Origin: Pseudomonas fulva 12-X
GTDB taxonomy: Bacteria > Pseudomonadota > Gammaproteobacteria > Pseudomonadales > Pseudomonadaceae
Direction: 5' to 3'
Length of the DNA stretch: 64,000 nt
Assembly: GCF_000213805.1 (NCBI RefSeq)
Contig: NC_015556.1
Span: 1,488,001 to 1,552,000, forward strand
The notes beneath the pieces are model-generated. The model was not told the DNA's origin and did no database searches. It saw nothing but the letters and a program-made list of their open reading frames with translations. Below are positions 1 to 9,184 of the stretch, one piece after another. The position numbers and the translations under genes were made by a program. Each line of letters opens with the position of its first letter. Positions within the stretch are counted from its first letter, which is position 1.

Positions 1-2
1 GC

Positions 3-356
3 CTGCCTCCAGGCCTGGTGGAAGTTGTCGGGCCGTTGGGCACGCTGGTGTCGCGCCATGGCATTCAGGTCACGCCCTATGTCGGTGTGGTGCCGGATTT
101 CGTCGACTACCAGGCCAACGATGCCGAGATCGCCGCGGTGTTTTCGGTGCCGCTGGAGTTCTTTCGCAACGACCCCCGCGAGGTCACCCACCGCATCGAT
201 TACCTCGGCCAGAGCTGGTACGTGCCGAGCTATCGCTATGGCGAATACAAGATCTGGGGGCTGACGGCGATCATGCTGGTCGAGCTGGTCAATCTGGTTT
301 ACGACGCTGACATCGACATGCGCCGCCCACCCGAGCATTACGTTCATCTCACGTGA
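3..356 (+). CDS. CoA pyrophosphatase-like Nudix hydrolase, C-terminal part (truncated by window edge)
   Basis: The frame is open from the first bases, so the N-terminus lies outside the window; a GTG at 18 is internal. The visible ~117 residues contain the stretch [14 protein letters not shown] followed by VTPYVGVVP, typical of the CoA/8-oxo-dGTP pyrophosphatase (NudL/YeaB) branch of the Nudix family, which hydrolyses CoA to 3',5'-ADP and phosphopantetheine. The Nudix box itself should lie upstream and is not visible. The C-terminus has the [16 protein letters not shown] tail common in pseudomonad members. The carbonic anhydrase-like gene starts 22 bases downstream on the same strand, so the two may be cotranscribed. 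Confidence 0.8.
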   Translation: MPPGLVEVVGPLGTLVSRHGIQVTPYVGVVPDFVDYQANDAEIAAVFSVPLEFFRNDPREVTHRIDYLGQSWYVPSYRYGEYKIWGLTAIMLVELVNLVYDADIDMRRPPEHYVHLT

Positions 357-378
357 ACCCGCCTGCGAGACTCCCGTC

Positions 379-903
379 ATGAAATACCGTCTGGGCAACA
401 CCCGCGTCGACCAGCATCCGCAAAGCTGGATCGCCCCCAACGCCACGGTGATCGGCAACGTGCGCCTCGACGAGGGCGCCAGCGTCTGGTTCGGCGCCGT
501 GCTGCGTGGTGACAACGAACTGATCCACATCGGCCAGAACAGCAACGTGCAGGACGGCGCGGTGATGCACACCGATCCCGGCTCGCCGCTGACCCTGGGC
601 ACCGGCGTGACCGTCGGCCACAACGCCATGCTGCATGGCTGCACGGTGGGCGATTACAGCTTGGTCGGCATCAATGCCGTGGTGCTCAATGGCGCGCGCA
701 TCGGCAAGCACTGCATCATTGGCGCCAACGCGCTGATCGCCGAGGGCAAGGAAATTCCCGATGGCTCGCTGGTGGTCGGCTCGCCGGGCAAGGTGGTGCG
801 TGAGCTCACCGAGCCGCAGAAGAAAATGCTCGAGGCCGGCGCTGCCCATTACGTGCACAACGCCAAACGCTACGCCGCCGAACTGGCCGAGCAGGACGAC
901 TGA
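379..903 (+). CDS. Gamma-class carbonic anhydrase family protein (YrdA/PaaY-like)
   Basis: This 174-residue protein is a left-handed beta-helix made of hexapeptide repeats ([28 protein letters not shown] and similar). The three zinc-ligand histidines of the gamma carbonic anhydrase family are present: one in VMHTDPG and two in [10 protein letters not shown]. Length matches the YrdA/CaiE/PaaY group. Family members bind zinc or iron; true CO2 hydration activity is not established for most, so the substrate is uncertain. The start ATG follows closely on the Nudix gene, and its TGA overlaps the ATG of the next gene by one base (TGATG), which points to translational coupling. Confidence 0.88.
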   Translation: MKYRLGNTRVDQHPQSWIAPNATVIGNVRLDEGASVWFGAVLRGDNELIHIGQNSNVQDGAVMHTDPGSPLTLGTGVTVGHNAMLHGCTVGDYSLVGINAVVLNGARIGKHCIIGANALIAEGKEIPDGSLVVGSPGKVVRELTEPQKKMLEAGAAHYVHNAKRYAAELAEQDD

Positions 904-1094
904 TGCAAACCCTCGAACGCCCGGTCGCCTCGCCCTGCGTGCATGTCTGTGCGCTGGATGAAGAAGACATTTGCATCGGTTGCCAGCGCAACGTCGACGA
1001 GATCACCCGCTGGAGCCGCATGGAAAACGACGAGCGCCGTCAGGTCCTGCAGCTTTGCCATGAGCGGGCCCGCGACAAGGGCATTTTGCTTTAA
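903..1094 (+). CDS. DUF1289 small cysteine-rich protein
   Basis: A 63-residue protein with the DUF1289 pattern: SPCVHVCALDEEDICIGCQR near the N-terminus, with four cysteines likely to form a small metal site, then the conserved TRW-x8-RR segment. Function is unknown; members are widespread in proteobacteria and usually lie at the end of short operons. It starts inside the stop of the carbonic anhydrase-like gene, so translation is probably coupled. The C-terminal half is predicted helical and charged. Confidence 0.85.
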   Translation: MQTLERPVASPCVHVCALDEEDICIGCQRNVDEITRWSRMENDERRQVLQLCHERARDKGILL

Positions 1095-1150
1095 GGATCT
1101 TTTAAGCGACATCAATAGGCTGCTACAAGGCAGAAGCGATCGCTCGCCAC

Positions 1151-1268
1151 GTAGGGTGGATCGGGGCGCGTAGCTGACGCTCTTTTCATCCACCGTTGCG
1201 ATCACGAAGCGGTGGACGGGTCGGGCCGCGTAGGTGAAGCGTCGTCTACGCGACCCGGTCCACCCTAC
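1151..1268. repeat. Palindromic intergenic repeat of the GTAGGGTGGA family
   Basis: The element is bounded by GTAGGGTGGA at 1151-1160 and its inverse TCCACCCTAC at 1259-1268, with internal GGTGGA/TCCACC copies. Related but shorter copies occur at 2700, 32021, 52747 and 53241 in this window. It fills most of the 280-base gap between the DUF1289 gene and the lipoprotein gene. It is probably a non-coding mobile palindrome; no protein is encoded. Confidence 0.75.
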
Positions 1269-1375
1269 AAATGTCCGCTCCCGCCACTTTGCATTCCAAA
1301 GAGATGAATCAAGCCAGAAAACACGGGTAGGCATCTAACAGGATGCGCTGCCTTTGGCGCATCCCTGCTCATTGT

Positions 1376-2047
1376 TCAGTCGTTGCGTGCGCCGCCAAAC
1401 GCGGCGCAGCCACGCATCAGCTTGCCGTTGAGGCGCAGTTGAGCGCTCATGTGCTGCACCGCGCCGCTCATGCTGTCCACACAGCGCTGCGGCGTCAGCC
1501 ACAACTCCACGCGCTCGCCGTTGGCTTCGCTAGTCAGGTTGATGCGCCCCTCGGGCAGCTGTTCTTCCATATAAGGCAAGGCCACGGGCTCGCGATCCGG
1601 GGCGCTGAGCACCATGCCCTGATTGCTCACCGTCACGCTCCAGAACGGCTCCTGGCCGGCGGCGCGCACCAGCGTGCGTTTGAAGTTGGGATCCTCGCAG
1701 CCATGGCCTTCAGGCTGCAGGCGGTACACGCGGCCGACCTGCATCGCACCGTCGGCGCCACTGATTGGTGTCGCGCCCATGCTGCCACTCAAGTCGGCAA
1801 ACAGTGCCGAGTGGCCATTGCCGAGCAATTCGCTGGCATCCTGGATGAGCGTCGTGCTGCCTTCGCTGATCGCGAAGCGGCGTGGATCCTGACAAGGCTT
1901 GAGCCACAGCTGGCCGTTCTCGCGGGTCAGTTCGCCCTGCAGGCGCGTCTGGGCTTTTTCCGCCTCGACGGGTTTGCTTTTGTACACCTGGCAACCGGCA
2001 AACAGGGGCAACAGGGTGAATACTAAGACTTTGCGGCTGATGTGCAT
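1376..2047 (-). CDS. Putative lipoprotein, COG3650-like
   Basis: From the ATG at 2047 the protein has 223 residues and begins with a lipoprotein signal: MHISRKVLVFTLLPLFAGC, with the lipobox LFAGC followed by Gln, which suggests outer-membrane sorting. The mature part carries segments FKRTLVRAAGQEPFWSVTV and RCVDSMSGAVQHMSAQL, which resemble the C-terminal half of COG3650/META-like envelope proteins. The frame stays open further upstream to 2248, but that extension lacks a signal peptide and would overlap the divergent DUF488 gene, so I reject it. Function is unknown; a cell-envelope or stress role is only a family-level guess. Confidence 0.75.
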   Translation of the reverse strand: MHISRKVLVFTLLPLFAGCQVYKSKPVEAEKAQTRLQGELTRENGQLWLKPCQDPRRFAISEGSTTLIQDASELLGNGHSALFADLSGSMGATPISGADGAMQVGRVYRLQPEGHGCEDPNFKRTLVRAAGQEPFWSVTVSNQGMVLSAPDREPVALPYMEEQLPEGRINLTSEANGERVELWLTPQRCVDSMSGAVQHMSAQLRLNGKLMRGCAAFGGARND

Positions 2048-2112
2048 GGGGCTCTCCGTCTGGCGAGCGGCCACGTTACCGAGGCCGCCGGGCAATCTCA
2101 AGGAGGCCTTTG

Positions 2113-2508
2113 ATGATTTGCTGCAAGCGCGTGTACGAGCCCTATGAAGAGGCTGACGGCTACCGAGTACTGGTCGACCGGCTGTGGCCACGGGGCATGC
2201 CCAAGGATCAGCTGCAGCATGATCAATGGCTGCGCGAGGTGGCGCCATCTGCCGAGCTGCGCCGTCAGTTCGCTCACCGCGTCGAGACGTTCGAGGCCTT
2301 TCGCGAAGGCTATCGCCGCGAGCTGGCCGCCCATCCCGAATACTGGCAAAGCCTGCTTTCCCGCGCCGCCGCCGGCACGCTGACGCTGCTGTACGCCGCC
2401 CGCGACCGCGAGCACAACAACGCGCGGGTGCTGCAGGATTTTCTCGAGGATGAGCTGGAACGGCGGGGCGAGAGCAGCTCGCCGGTTTGTTACGCGGGCG
2501 AGCTGTAG
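2113..2508 (+). CDS. DUF488 family protein
   Basis: This 131-residue protein matches the DUF488 family (YeaO-like): RVYEPYEEADGYRVLVDRLWPRG near the N-terminus and LTLLYAARDREHNNA in the middle, both hallmarks. The ATG at 2113 has an excellent ribosome site, AGGAGG at 2101-2106, six bases upstream; the TTG at 2110 is therefore not needed as a start. Biochemical function is unknown. It is divergent from the lipoprotein gene, with 65 bases between the two starts. Confidence 0.87.
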   Translation: MICCKRVYEPYEEADGYRVLVDRLWPRGMPKDQLQHDQWLREVAPSAELRRQFAHRVETFEAFREGYRRELAAHPEYWQSLLSRAAAGTLTLLYAARDREHNNARVLQDFLEDELERRGESSSPVCYAGEL

Positions 2509-2591
2509 GCTCAGAGGCTATTTGGCGATCATTCGCCGTAATTCCACCTGTGGTGAATGAAAAAGGGGGTGGGCGGTCGGTCGCGCAAACG

Positions 2592-2659
2592 TGTAGGAGG
2601 GGCTTTAGCCCCGAGCTCTTTGCACCCTCATAAAGCTCGGAGCTAAAGCTCCTCCTACA
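2592..2659. repeat. REP-like hairpin
   Basis: A 68-base imperfect palindrome. The left arm begins TGTAGGAGGGGCTTTAGCCC and the right arm ends in AGCTAAAGCTCCTCCTACA. It lies in the 361-base gap between the DUF488 and NIPSNAP genes (2509-2869), which also holds a second palindrome and a fragment of the GTAGGGTGGA repeat. I see no gene there. Such elements are common at pseudomonad gene ends. Confidence 0.8.
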
Positions 2660-2729
2660 AAAGCGGCGGCGCTGGATGTCTGCTTCTGCCTTGCAGGCGT
2701 AGGGTGGACGGGGCGGGCTGATGATTACT

Positions 2730-2796
2730 TGTGGGAGCGGGCCATGCCCGCGAAAAAAACACGGGCATGAACTGGGCGTCCCCGCCCGTTCCCACA
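2730..2796. repeat. REP-like palindrome, second type
   Basis: TGTGGGAGCGGGC at 2730-2742 pairs with GCCCGTTCCCACA at 2784-2796. An inner GCCATGCCCGCG/CGGGCATG pair lies around a run of seven A. It differs in sequence from the hairpin 70 bases upstream, so two repeat families sit side by side. Confidence 0.75.
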
Positions 2797-2869
2797 GATA
2801 AAACAGTGATGTCTGCTTCTGCTTTATCGCAGCCGATTCACCGGCAAGTGCCCAGAAACCAGAAGATCT

Positions 2870-3184
2870 TTAACGGTGCTCGACGCCCACCGGACGCATA
2901 AAGCTGCGCTCGTAGCTGAGGATGCAGCGGTTCTGCTGGGCGTAGGCGAAGGCGGCCAGGCACTCTTCATCCTGCATGGAGCGCTCGCGATAGTCCTCAT
3001 ACGTCGCCAGGCTCGGGAAGCTGAACAGGGCCAGGGCCACGTTGTTGGCGCCTTCGGAGGGCAGGAAGTAACCGTGATGCTGGCCGCCGAATTTCTCCAC
3101 CAGGGGAATCCACAACTTGGCGTAGTGCTCGAATTCGGCCAGCTGATACGGGTCGATGATGTAGCGCAGGTAACAGGTGATCAT
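2870..3184 (-). CDS. NIPSNAP family protein
   Basis: A 104-residue dimeric alpha/beta-barrel type protein. The N-terminus MITCYLRYIIDPYQLAEFEHYAK and the middle GGQHHGYFLPSEG are typical of bacterial NIPSNAP proteins, whose function is mostly unknown. The start has a clear AAGGAGAAGACC ribosome site. The gene stands alone between repeats on one side and a small membrane protein on the other. Confidence 0.88.
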   Translation of the reverse strand: MITCYLRYIIDPYQLAEFEHYAKLWIPLVEKFGGQHHGYFLPSEGANNVALALFSFPSLATYEDYRERSMQDEECLAAFAYAQQNRCILSYERSFMRPVGVEHR

Positions 3185-3241
3185 GGTCTTCTCCTTGACG
3201 GGGCGAGCAGCATAACGCCGCCCGCGAATGCGGCGTGAGCA

Positions 3242-3493
3242 TCAGCAGAAAATCTGGCCGAGGCTCTGCAGTGTTTCGTGGATGTTGCGTTGAGTGCTGT
3301 CCTTGGCGATGAGCGACACATAGATCATCAGACCGTTTACCAGCAGCAGAAAACCGGTCAGCCAGAGGTTGTGACTAAGCGCGATCAGCACATAGAGCGA
3401 GCCGCCGGCGACCAGCAGCATGAGCAGCAGGTAAACGCAGCGCAGGGCCGTGAAACTACGGCGTCCGAGGTCGATTGGGGTAAAGCTCCTCAT
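3242..3493 (-). CDS. Small two-helix membrane protein, hypothetical
   Basis: From the ATG at 3493 it is 83 residues long. Two hydrophobic segments (roughly residues 15-37 and 42-62) are separated by a short SHN turn, followed by a polar tail. I do not recognise the family. It lies 10 bases after the stop of the LysR gene on the same strand, so it may be read through from it. The TTG directly before the ATG is a less likely start. Confidence 0.6.
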   Translation of the reverse strand: MRSFTPIDLGRRSFTALRCVYLLLMLLVAGGSLYVLIALSHNLWLTGFLLLVNGLMIYVSLIAKDSTQRNIHETLQSLGQIFC

Positions 3494-3503
3494 CAATCTT
3501 CTT

Positions 3504-4379
3504 TCAGGCGCTCAGCAGGCGCTCCAGCAGCCAGGCCGCGGCCGGGCCCAATGGTCGGCCGCGGGACCAGACGACATCGACCGGTAGTTGCTTGGGCCAG
3601 CCGTTGACCTTCAGCTCATGCAGGCTGTCACCGCCGTGGCTCATCACCAGTTGGCGGGGCAGGGCGGCCCAGCCGAAACCCAGTACCGCCATCTCCAGCA
3701 GCAGCAGATAATCCGGCGCCGACCAGCAGCGGCCACCGCTACCCGGCAGGTCGTCCAGTTCGCCGTGGTGATCGGCCAGGCTGCTCAGGCGCAACACGCG
3801 CCAGTGGGCCAGGTCTTCTACGCGCACACGGGAAAGCTGGCTCAGTGGGTGCCCCTTGACCACGAACAGCCCGAAGTCCGCCGCATCCGCCAGACTGGCG
3901 TGGGCCAGCTCGGGCGGGTAGACCGCCCGTGCGGCGAGTAGGCCCAGGTGCGCACGGCCCTGGCCGACTAGCTCCAGCACGTCGGCGTGCTCGGCGAAGA
4001 AGCATTCGAATTCCAGATCCGGATAGCGTTCGTCGAGCTCCGCCAGGCGCGCCTGATAGCGGCTCGCCTGATACGCATCGGACAGCACCAGGGTGAGTTT
4101 GGGCTCCAGGCCCGAGGCGAGTTGGCTGGCCTGGCGCTGCAGGCGGTCGGAGGCGGCCAGCACGTCCTCGACATGGCTCAGCAGGCTGCCACCGGCTTCG
4201 GTCAGGGTCAGTTGCCGGGCGCCGCGCTCGAACAGCGTGACATCCAGCTCCATTTCCAGCCGGGAGACCGCTTCGCTGATGGTCGACTGGCTTTTGCCCA
4301 GGCGCCGAGCAGCGGCGCTGAACGAGCCGGTAGCGGCGGCCTGTGCGAAGGCGTGGAGTGATTCGGGAGATAGATTCAT
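3504..4379 (-). CDS. LysR-type regulator, probable regulator of the divergent PACE efflux gene
   Basis: From the ATG at 4379 the protein has 291 residues, normal for LysR regulators. The N-terminal winged helix-turn-helix is clear (FAQAAATGSFSAAARRLGKS, TISEAVSRLE), followed by an effector domain with the usual alternating pattern. The frame stays open upstream through the intergenic region and into the divergent gene, but that extension has no LysR homology. It is transcribed away from the PACE gene, with 85 bases between the starts, the standard arrangement for a LysR protein and its target. Confidence 0.9.
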   Translation of the reverse strand: MNLSPESLHAFAQAAATGSFSAAARRLGKSQSTISEAVSRLEMELDVTLFERGARQLTLTEAGGSLLSHVEDVLAASDRLQRQASQLASGLEPKLTLVLSDAYQASRYQARLAELDERYPDLEFECFFAEHADVLELVGQGRAHLGLLAARAVYPPELAHASLADAADFGLFVVKGHPLSQLSRVRVEDLAHWRVLRLSSLADHHGELDDLPGSGGRCWSAPDYLLLLEMAVLGFGWAALPRQLVMSHGGDSLHELKVNGWPKQLPVDVVWSRGRPLGPAAAWLLERLLSA

Positions 4380-4405
4380 ATCGGTTATGCCGATGGCAGT
4401 TAACT

Positions 4406-4433
4406 TTGGTCTGGCAGTTTTGCCGATGATAAT
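4406..4433 (+). promoter_or_regulatory. Candidate promoter of the PACE efflux gene
   Basis: TTGGTC, a 16-base spacer and GATAAT stand 32 bases before the PACE start. The octamer TGGCAGTT occurs twice here (4395 and 4412), and TCGG-N5-CCGA lies at 4381-4393; these could be LysR contacts. Confidence 0.45.
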
Positions 4434-4464
4434 AGCGCCATCGTCACCCCCTTGGGAGCCTGAA

Positions 4465-4929
4465 ATGAGCCAATCCAACGCCGTCGCGGTGCGCTCCATG
4501 AAAGAGCGCGTGCTGCACGCCACCCTGTTCGAAGCTATCGCCCTGTTCATCTGCTCGCCCGTGCTGGCCTGGGCGCTGGATAAACCGCTGGCGCATACCA
4601 GCGTGCTGACCCTGATGTTCTCGGCGGTGGCCATGCTCTGGAACATGATCTTCAATGCGCTGTTCGATGCAGCGCAGCGACGCATGGGCTTCGAGCGTGG
4701 CCTGTGGGTGCGCATCATCCACTCGGTGCTGTTCGAGGGCGGCCTGGTGGTGATGCTGGTGCCGCTGGCGGCCTGGTGGCTGTCGGTCAGCCTGGTCACC
4801 GCCTTCCTGATGGATATCGGCCTGATCCTGTTCTTCCTGCCATACGCCTTTCTCTACAACCTGGCCTACGACAAGCTGCGCGAGCGTTATGTGAGCCGCC
4901 GCGAGGCTCGCACCCTGGCGTGCTCATGA
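4465..4929 (+). CDS. PACE-family biocide efflux protein (AceI-like)
   Basis: A 154-residue inner-membrane protein with four hydrophobic helices arranged as two bacterial transmembrane pair repeats. Repeat 1 starts MKERVLHATLFEAIALF and repeat 2 GLWVRIIHSVLFEGGLV; the parallel LFE motifs mark the duplication. Glu23 in helix 1 corresponds to the conserved acidic residue needed for proton-coupled export in AceI. Known PACE members export chlorhexidine, acriflavine or short diamines; the substrate here is not shown by the sequence. The next gene starts about 95 bases away and is unrelated. Confidence 0.88.
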   Translation: MSQSNAVAVRSMKERVLHATLFEAIALFICSPVLAWALDKPLAHTSVLTLMFSAVAMLWNMIFNALFDAAQRRMGFERGLWVRIIHSVLFEGGLVVMLVPLAAWWLSVSLVTAFLMDIGLILFFLPYAFLYNLAYDKLRERYVSRREARTLACS

Positions 4930-5024
4930 TGGGGACGCGCATGCCTCCGTCAGTCCCGGCCCGCTTGTGGCCGGCTGGCGGCTGCCTCTAAGCTGCGCGG
5001 TTTTCAGGCACTCGAAGAGCCCGC

Positions 5025-5561
5025 ATGCCCACGCAAAGCATCATCGTTCCGCGCATCTCCAGCTTTCCCGGTCACGAGCGCAAGGCCCAGCAGATCCTGC
5101 GCTGGCTGGCCAAGCGCGATATCGTCGAGGCGCTGCCGACCACCTGCGGGCGCAGCGGCATGGCCTACGCCATCGCGCCGGGGGCGAGCAGGGTGGTGGA
5201 GTCTGCCGAGCGGCTGCCGTTCGGTCAGGCGGTCAACGGGCTGGAGGTCATCTACCGGCGCTGCATCTATACGCCCACTGAAGCGTTTCTCGAGGAAGCC
5301 GGCTGCCCCGAATGCCGGCAGGAGATCGGTGAAGCATTGTTCGAAAGCCTGGACGAATGGATGCCCGGCGAGACCGACAACTTCACCTGCCCGTTATGTG
5401 GGCATGAAGACGACATCAACGGCTTTCTGTTCCTGCAGCCCTGCGCCTTTTCCAACCTGGGCTTCATCTTCAATGGCTGGGCGCAGGCCCGCTTCACGGC
5501 GAGCTTTCTCGAAGAGTTCGCCGAGCGGCTGGGCTATCCGGTTGCGTTGGTTGAGGCATGA
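5025..5561 (+). CDS. Conserved hypothetical protein with a zinc-ribbon-like cysteine set
   Basis: A 178-residue soluble protein. Two CPxC pairs, AGCPECRQE near residue 94 and FTCPLCGHED near residue 124, look like a zinc ribbon in the middle of the protein. The C-terminus (FSNLGFIFNGWAQARFTASFLEEFAERLGYPVALVE) is amphipathic and reads like an immunity- or chaperone-type tail, but I do not recognise a named family. It stands alone, about 220 bases before guaB. Confidence 0.65.
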   Translation: MPTQSIIVPRISSFPGHERKAQQILRWLAKRDIVEALPTTCGRSGMAYAIAPGASRVVESAERLPFGQAVNGLEVIYRRCIYTPTEAFLEEAGCPECRQEIGEALFESLDEWMPGETDNFTCPLCGHEDDINGFLFLQPCAFSNLGFIFNGWAQARFTASFLEEFAERLGYPVALVEA

Positions 5562-5719
5562 AAGCGGCGCCGAGGGTGCATCGATTGGATGACCTCGGGC
5601 GAAAAGGGGAGCTCTTCCTTGAGCCTGAGAGTATTCAGGCTGCGCGAACGGGCTTGGGTTCCCCGTTCGCCGAGAATCATTTCCGTTAAGCGCCGAACGG
5701 TCGATCATCATTCTTTACA

Positions 5720-7255
<1,536 letters not shown>

Positions 7256-7395
7256 AAAATCGATTTGACGCTGCTGCGCTTGAGCATGCTGCGTTGGAGA
7301 GAAGCTCGAAATGCTCATTTGCTCCAGCAAACTCCGCTTTCTCGCTTCTCTCCGCCTTGCCTGCTCATCGCTCGCGACGCGGCAAATCGATTTTT
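7256..7395. repeat. Long imperfect inverted repeat between guaB and guaA
   Basis: AAAAATCGATTTG begins directly after the guaB stop and its exact inverse CAAATCGATTTTT ends at 7395. Inner arms GGAGAGAAGC and GCTTCTCTCC also match, giving two arms of about 50 bases around a 38-base loop. Its reverse complement shares a core (AAGCGnAGT, then ATGAGCATTT) with the element at 17019-17162, so it looks like a member of a dispersed family rather than a guaBA-specific regulator. Confidence 0.75.
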
Positions 7396-7410
7396 GAACT
7401 GTATTAAGAA

Positions 7411-7432
7411 CGGGGCTGTATCGACAGCCCCG
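7411..7432 (+). terminator. Hairpin in the guaB-guaA gap
   Basis: CGGGGCTG-TATCGA-CAGCCCCG, a perfect 8-bp stem, lies 34 bases before guaA. Only a weak T tract follows (CGTTGTTTCTG), so it could be a partial terminator or a stabilising hairpin. Confidence 0.5.
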
Positions 7433-7466
7433 CGTTGTTTCTGCTTCCACTGACGAGAACAGAGTC

Positions 7467-9044
7467 ATGGCCCTCGACATTCACGCTCACCGTATCCTGA
7501 TCCTCGATTTCGGTTCCCAGTACACCCAACTGATCGCCCGCCGTGTGCGCGAGATCGGTGTGTTCTGCGAACTGCATCCCTGGGACATGTCCGACGAGGA
7601 CATCCGTGCCTTTGCTCCGCGCGGCATCATTCTCGCCGGCGGCCCGGAGTCGGTTCACGAAGCCAACAGCCCGCGTGCGCCGCAAGCGGTGTTCGACCTC
7701 GGCGTACCGCTGCTGGGCATCTGCTACGGCATGCAGACCATGGCCGAGCAACTGGGCGGCAAGGTCGAAGGTTCCGACCTGCGTGAATTCGGCTACGCCC
7801 GCGTCGACGTGGTCGGCAAGAGCAAGCTGCTCGACGGCATCGAAGACCATGTCGACGCCGACGGCGTGCTGGGCCTAGACGTATGGATGAGCCACGGCGA
7901 CAAGGTCACCCAGCTGCCGGGTCAGTTCAACGTGCTGGCCAGCACCCCGAGCTGCCCGATCGCCGGCATGTTCGACGACGCCCGCGGTTACTACGGCGTG
8001 CAGTTCCACCCGGAAGTGACCCACACCAAGCAGGGCGGTCGCATCCTGTCGCGCTTCGTGGAAGACATCTGCGGCTGTGAAGCCCTGTGGACGCCGTCCA
8101 ACATCGTCGAAGACGCCATCGCCCAGGTGCGTGAGCAGGTCGGCGACGCCAACGTGCTGCTGGGCCTGTCCGGCGGCGTCGACAGCTCGGTGGTCGCGGC
8201 GCTGCTGCACAAGGCCATCGGCGACCAGCTGACCTGCGTATTCGTCGACAACGGCCTGCTGCGCCTGCACGAAGGCGATCAGGTGATGGCCATGTTCAAG
8301 GAGAACATGGGCGTCAAGGTGATCCGCGCCGACGCCGAGAAGCAGTTCCTCGACAACCTGGCCGGCGAAGCCGACCCGGAGAAGAAGCGCAAGATCATCG
8401 GTCGCACCTTCATCGACGTGTTCGATGCCGAGGCCAGCAAGCTGCCGAATATCAAGTTCCTCGCCCAGGGCACCATCTACCCGGACGTGATCGAGTCGGC
8501 CGGCGCCAAGAGCGGCAAGGCCCACGTGATCAAGTCGCACCACAACGTCGGCGGCCTGCCTGAGGAAATGAACCTCAAGCTGGTCGAGCCGCTGCGCGAG
8601 CTGTTCAAGGACGAAGTACGCAAGATCGGCCTGGAGCTGGGCCTACCGTACGACATGGTCTACCGCCACCCATTCCCGGGCCCGGGCCTGGGCGTGCGTA
8701 TCCTCGGCGAAGTGAAGAAAGAGTACGCCGACATCCTGCGCCGCGCCGACCACATCTTCATCGAAGAACTGCGCAAGGCCGACTGGTACCACAAGACCAG
8801 CCAGGCTTTCGTGGTGTTCCAGCCGGTACGCTCGGTGGGCGTGGTCGGTGATGGCCGCCGCTACGCCTGGGTCGTCGCCCTGCGCGCCGTGGAAACCGTG
8901 GACTTCATGACCGCTCGCTGGGCGCACCTGCCTTACGAGCTGCTGGAAACCGTCAGCGGCCGGATCATCAACGAAATCGACGGCATCTCCCGCGTCACCT
9001 ACGACGTGTCGAGCAAGCCGCCAGCGACCATCGAGTGGGAATGA
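7467..9044 (+). CDS. guaA: GMP synthase, glutamine-hydrolysing
   Basis: GuaA aminates XMP to GMP using glutamine and ATP. The 525 residues match the family. The class I glutamine amidotransferase domain (about 1-205) has its nucleophile Cys86 in GICYGMQTM and the HPE pair in QFHPEVTH. The ATP pyrophosphatase domain has the P-loop GLSGGVDSS, and the C-terminal dimerisation domain ends with the conserved PPATIEWE. It follows guaB on the same strand and is probably partly cotranscribed with it. Confidence 0.98.
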   Translation: MALDIHAHRILILDFGSQYTQLIARRVREIGVFCELHPWDMSDEDIRAFAPRGIILAGGPESVHEANSPRAPQAVFDLGVPLLGICYGMQTMAEQLGGKVEGSDLREFGYARVDVVGKSKLLDGIEDHVDADGVLGLDVWMSHGDKVTQLPGQFNVLASTPSCPIAGMFDDARGYYGVQFHPEVTHTKQGGRILSRFVEDICGCEALWTPSNIVEDAIAQVREQVGDANVLLGLSGGVDSSVVAALLHKAIGDQLTCVFVDNGLLRLHEGDQVMAMFKENMGVKVIRADAEKQFLDNLAGEADPEKKRKIIGRTFIDVFDAEASKLPNIKFLAQGTIYPDVIESAGAKSGKAHVIKSHHNVGGLPEEMNLKLVEPLRELFKDEVRKIGLELGLPYDMVYRHPFPGPGLGVRILGEVKKEYADILRRADHIFIEELRKADWYHKTSQAFVVFQPVRSVGVVGDGRRYAWVVALRAVETVDFMTARWAHLPYELLETVSGRIINEIDGISRVTYDVSSKPPATIEWE

Positions 9045-9085
9045 TCCCGCGTCCGGTGTAAGCCGGCAGTCAGTGGCCAAGAAAA

Positions 9086-9120
9086 CCAAAAGCCCGCGTA
9101 ATTGCGGGCTTTTGGCGTTT
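9086..9120 (+). terminator. Rho-independent terminator after guaA
   Basis: CCAAAAGCCCGC, a six-base loop and GCGGGCTTTTGG (9086-9115), followed by CGTTTT. On the minus strand the same stem could also stop transcripts of the convergent GGDEF-EAL gene. Confidence 0.85.
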
Positions 9121-9184
9121 TGGGGTTGGCAAATGCGGGCAGCGCTTTACGGCTTTCACCGCATCAGCGTGTGCTACGTCGGGA

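Noticed and set aside
1143..1268. Terminator after the DUF1289 gene
   Set aside because: The symmetry belongs to a dispersed repeat with no T tract, so I list it as a repeat.
5570..5700. Structured leader before guaB as a possible purine riboswitch
   Set aside because: The two hairpins lie upstream of the TATAAT promoter and so are not in the guaB transcript.
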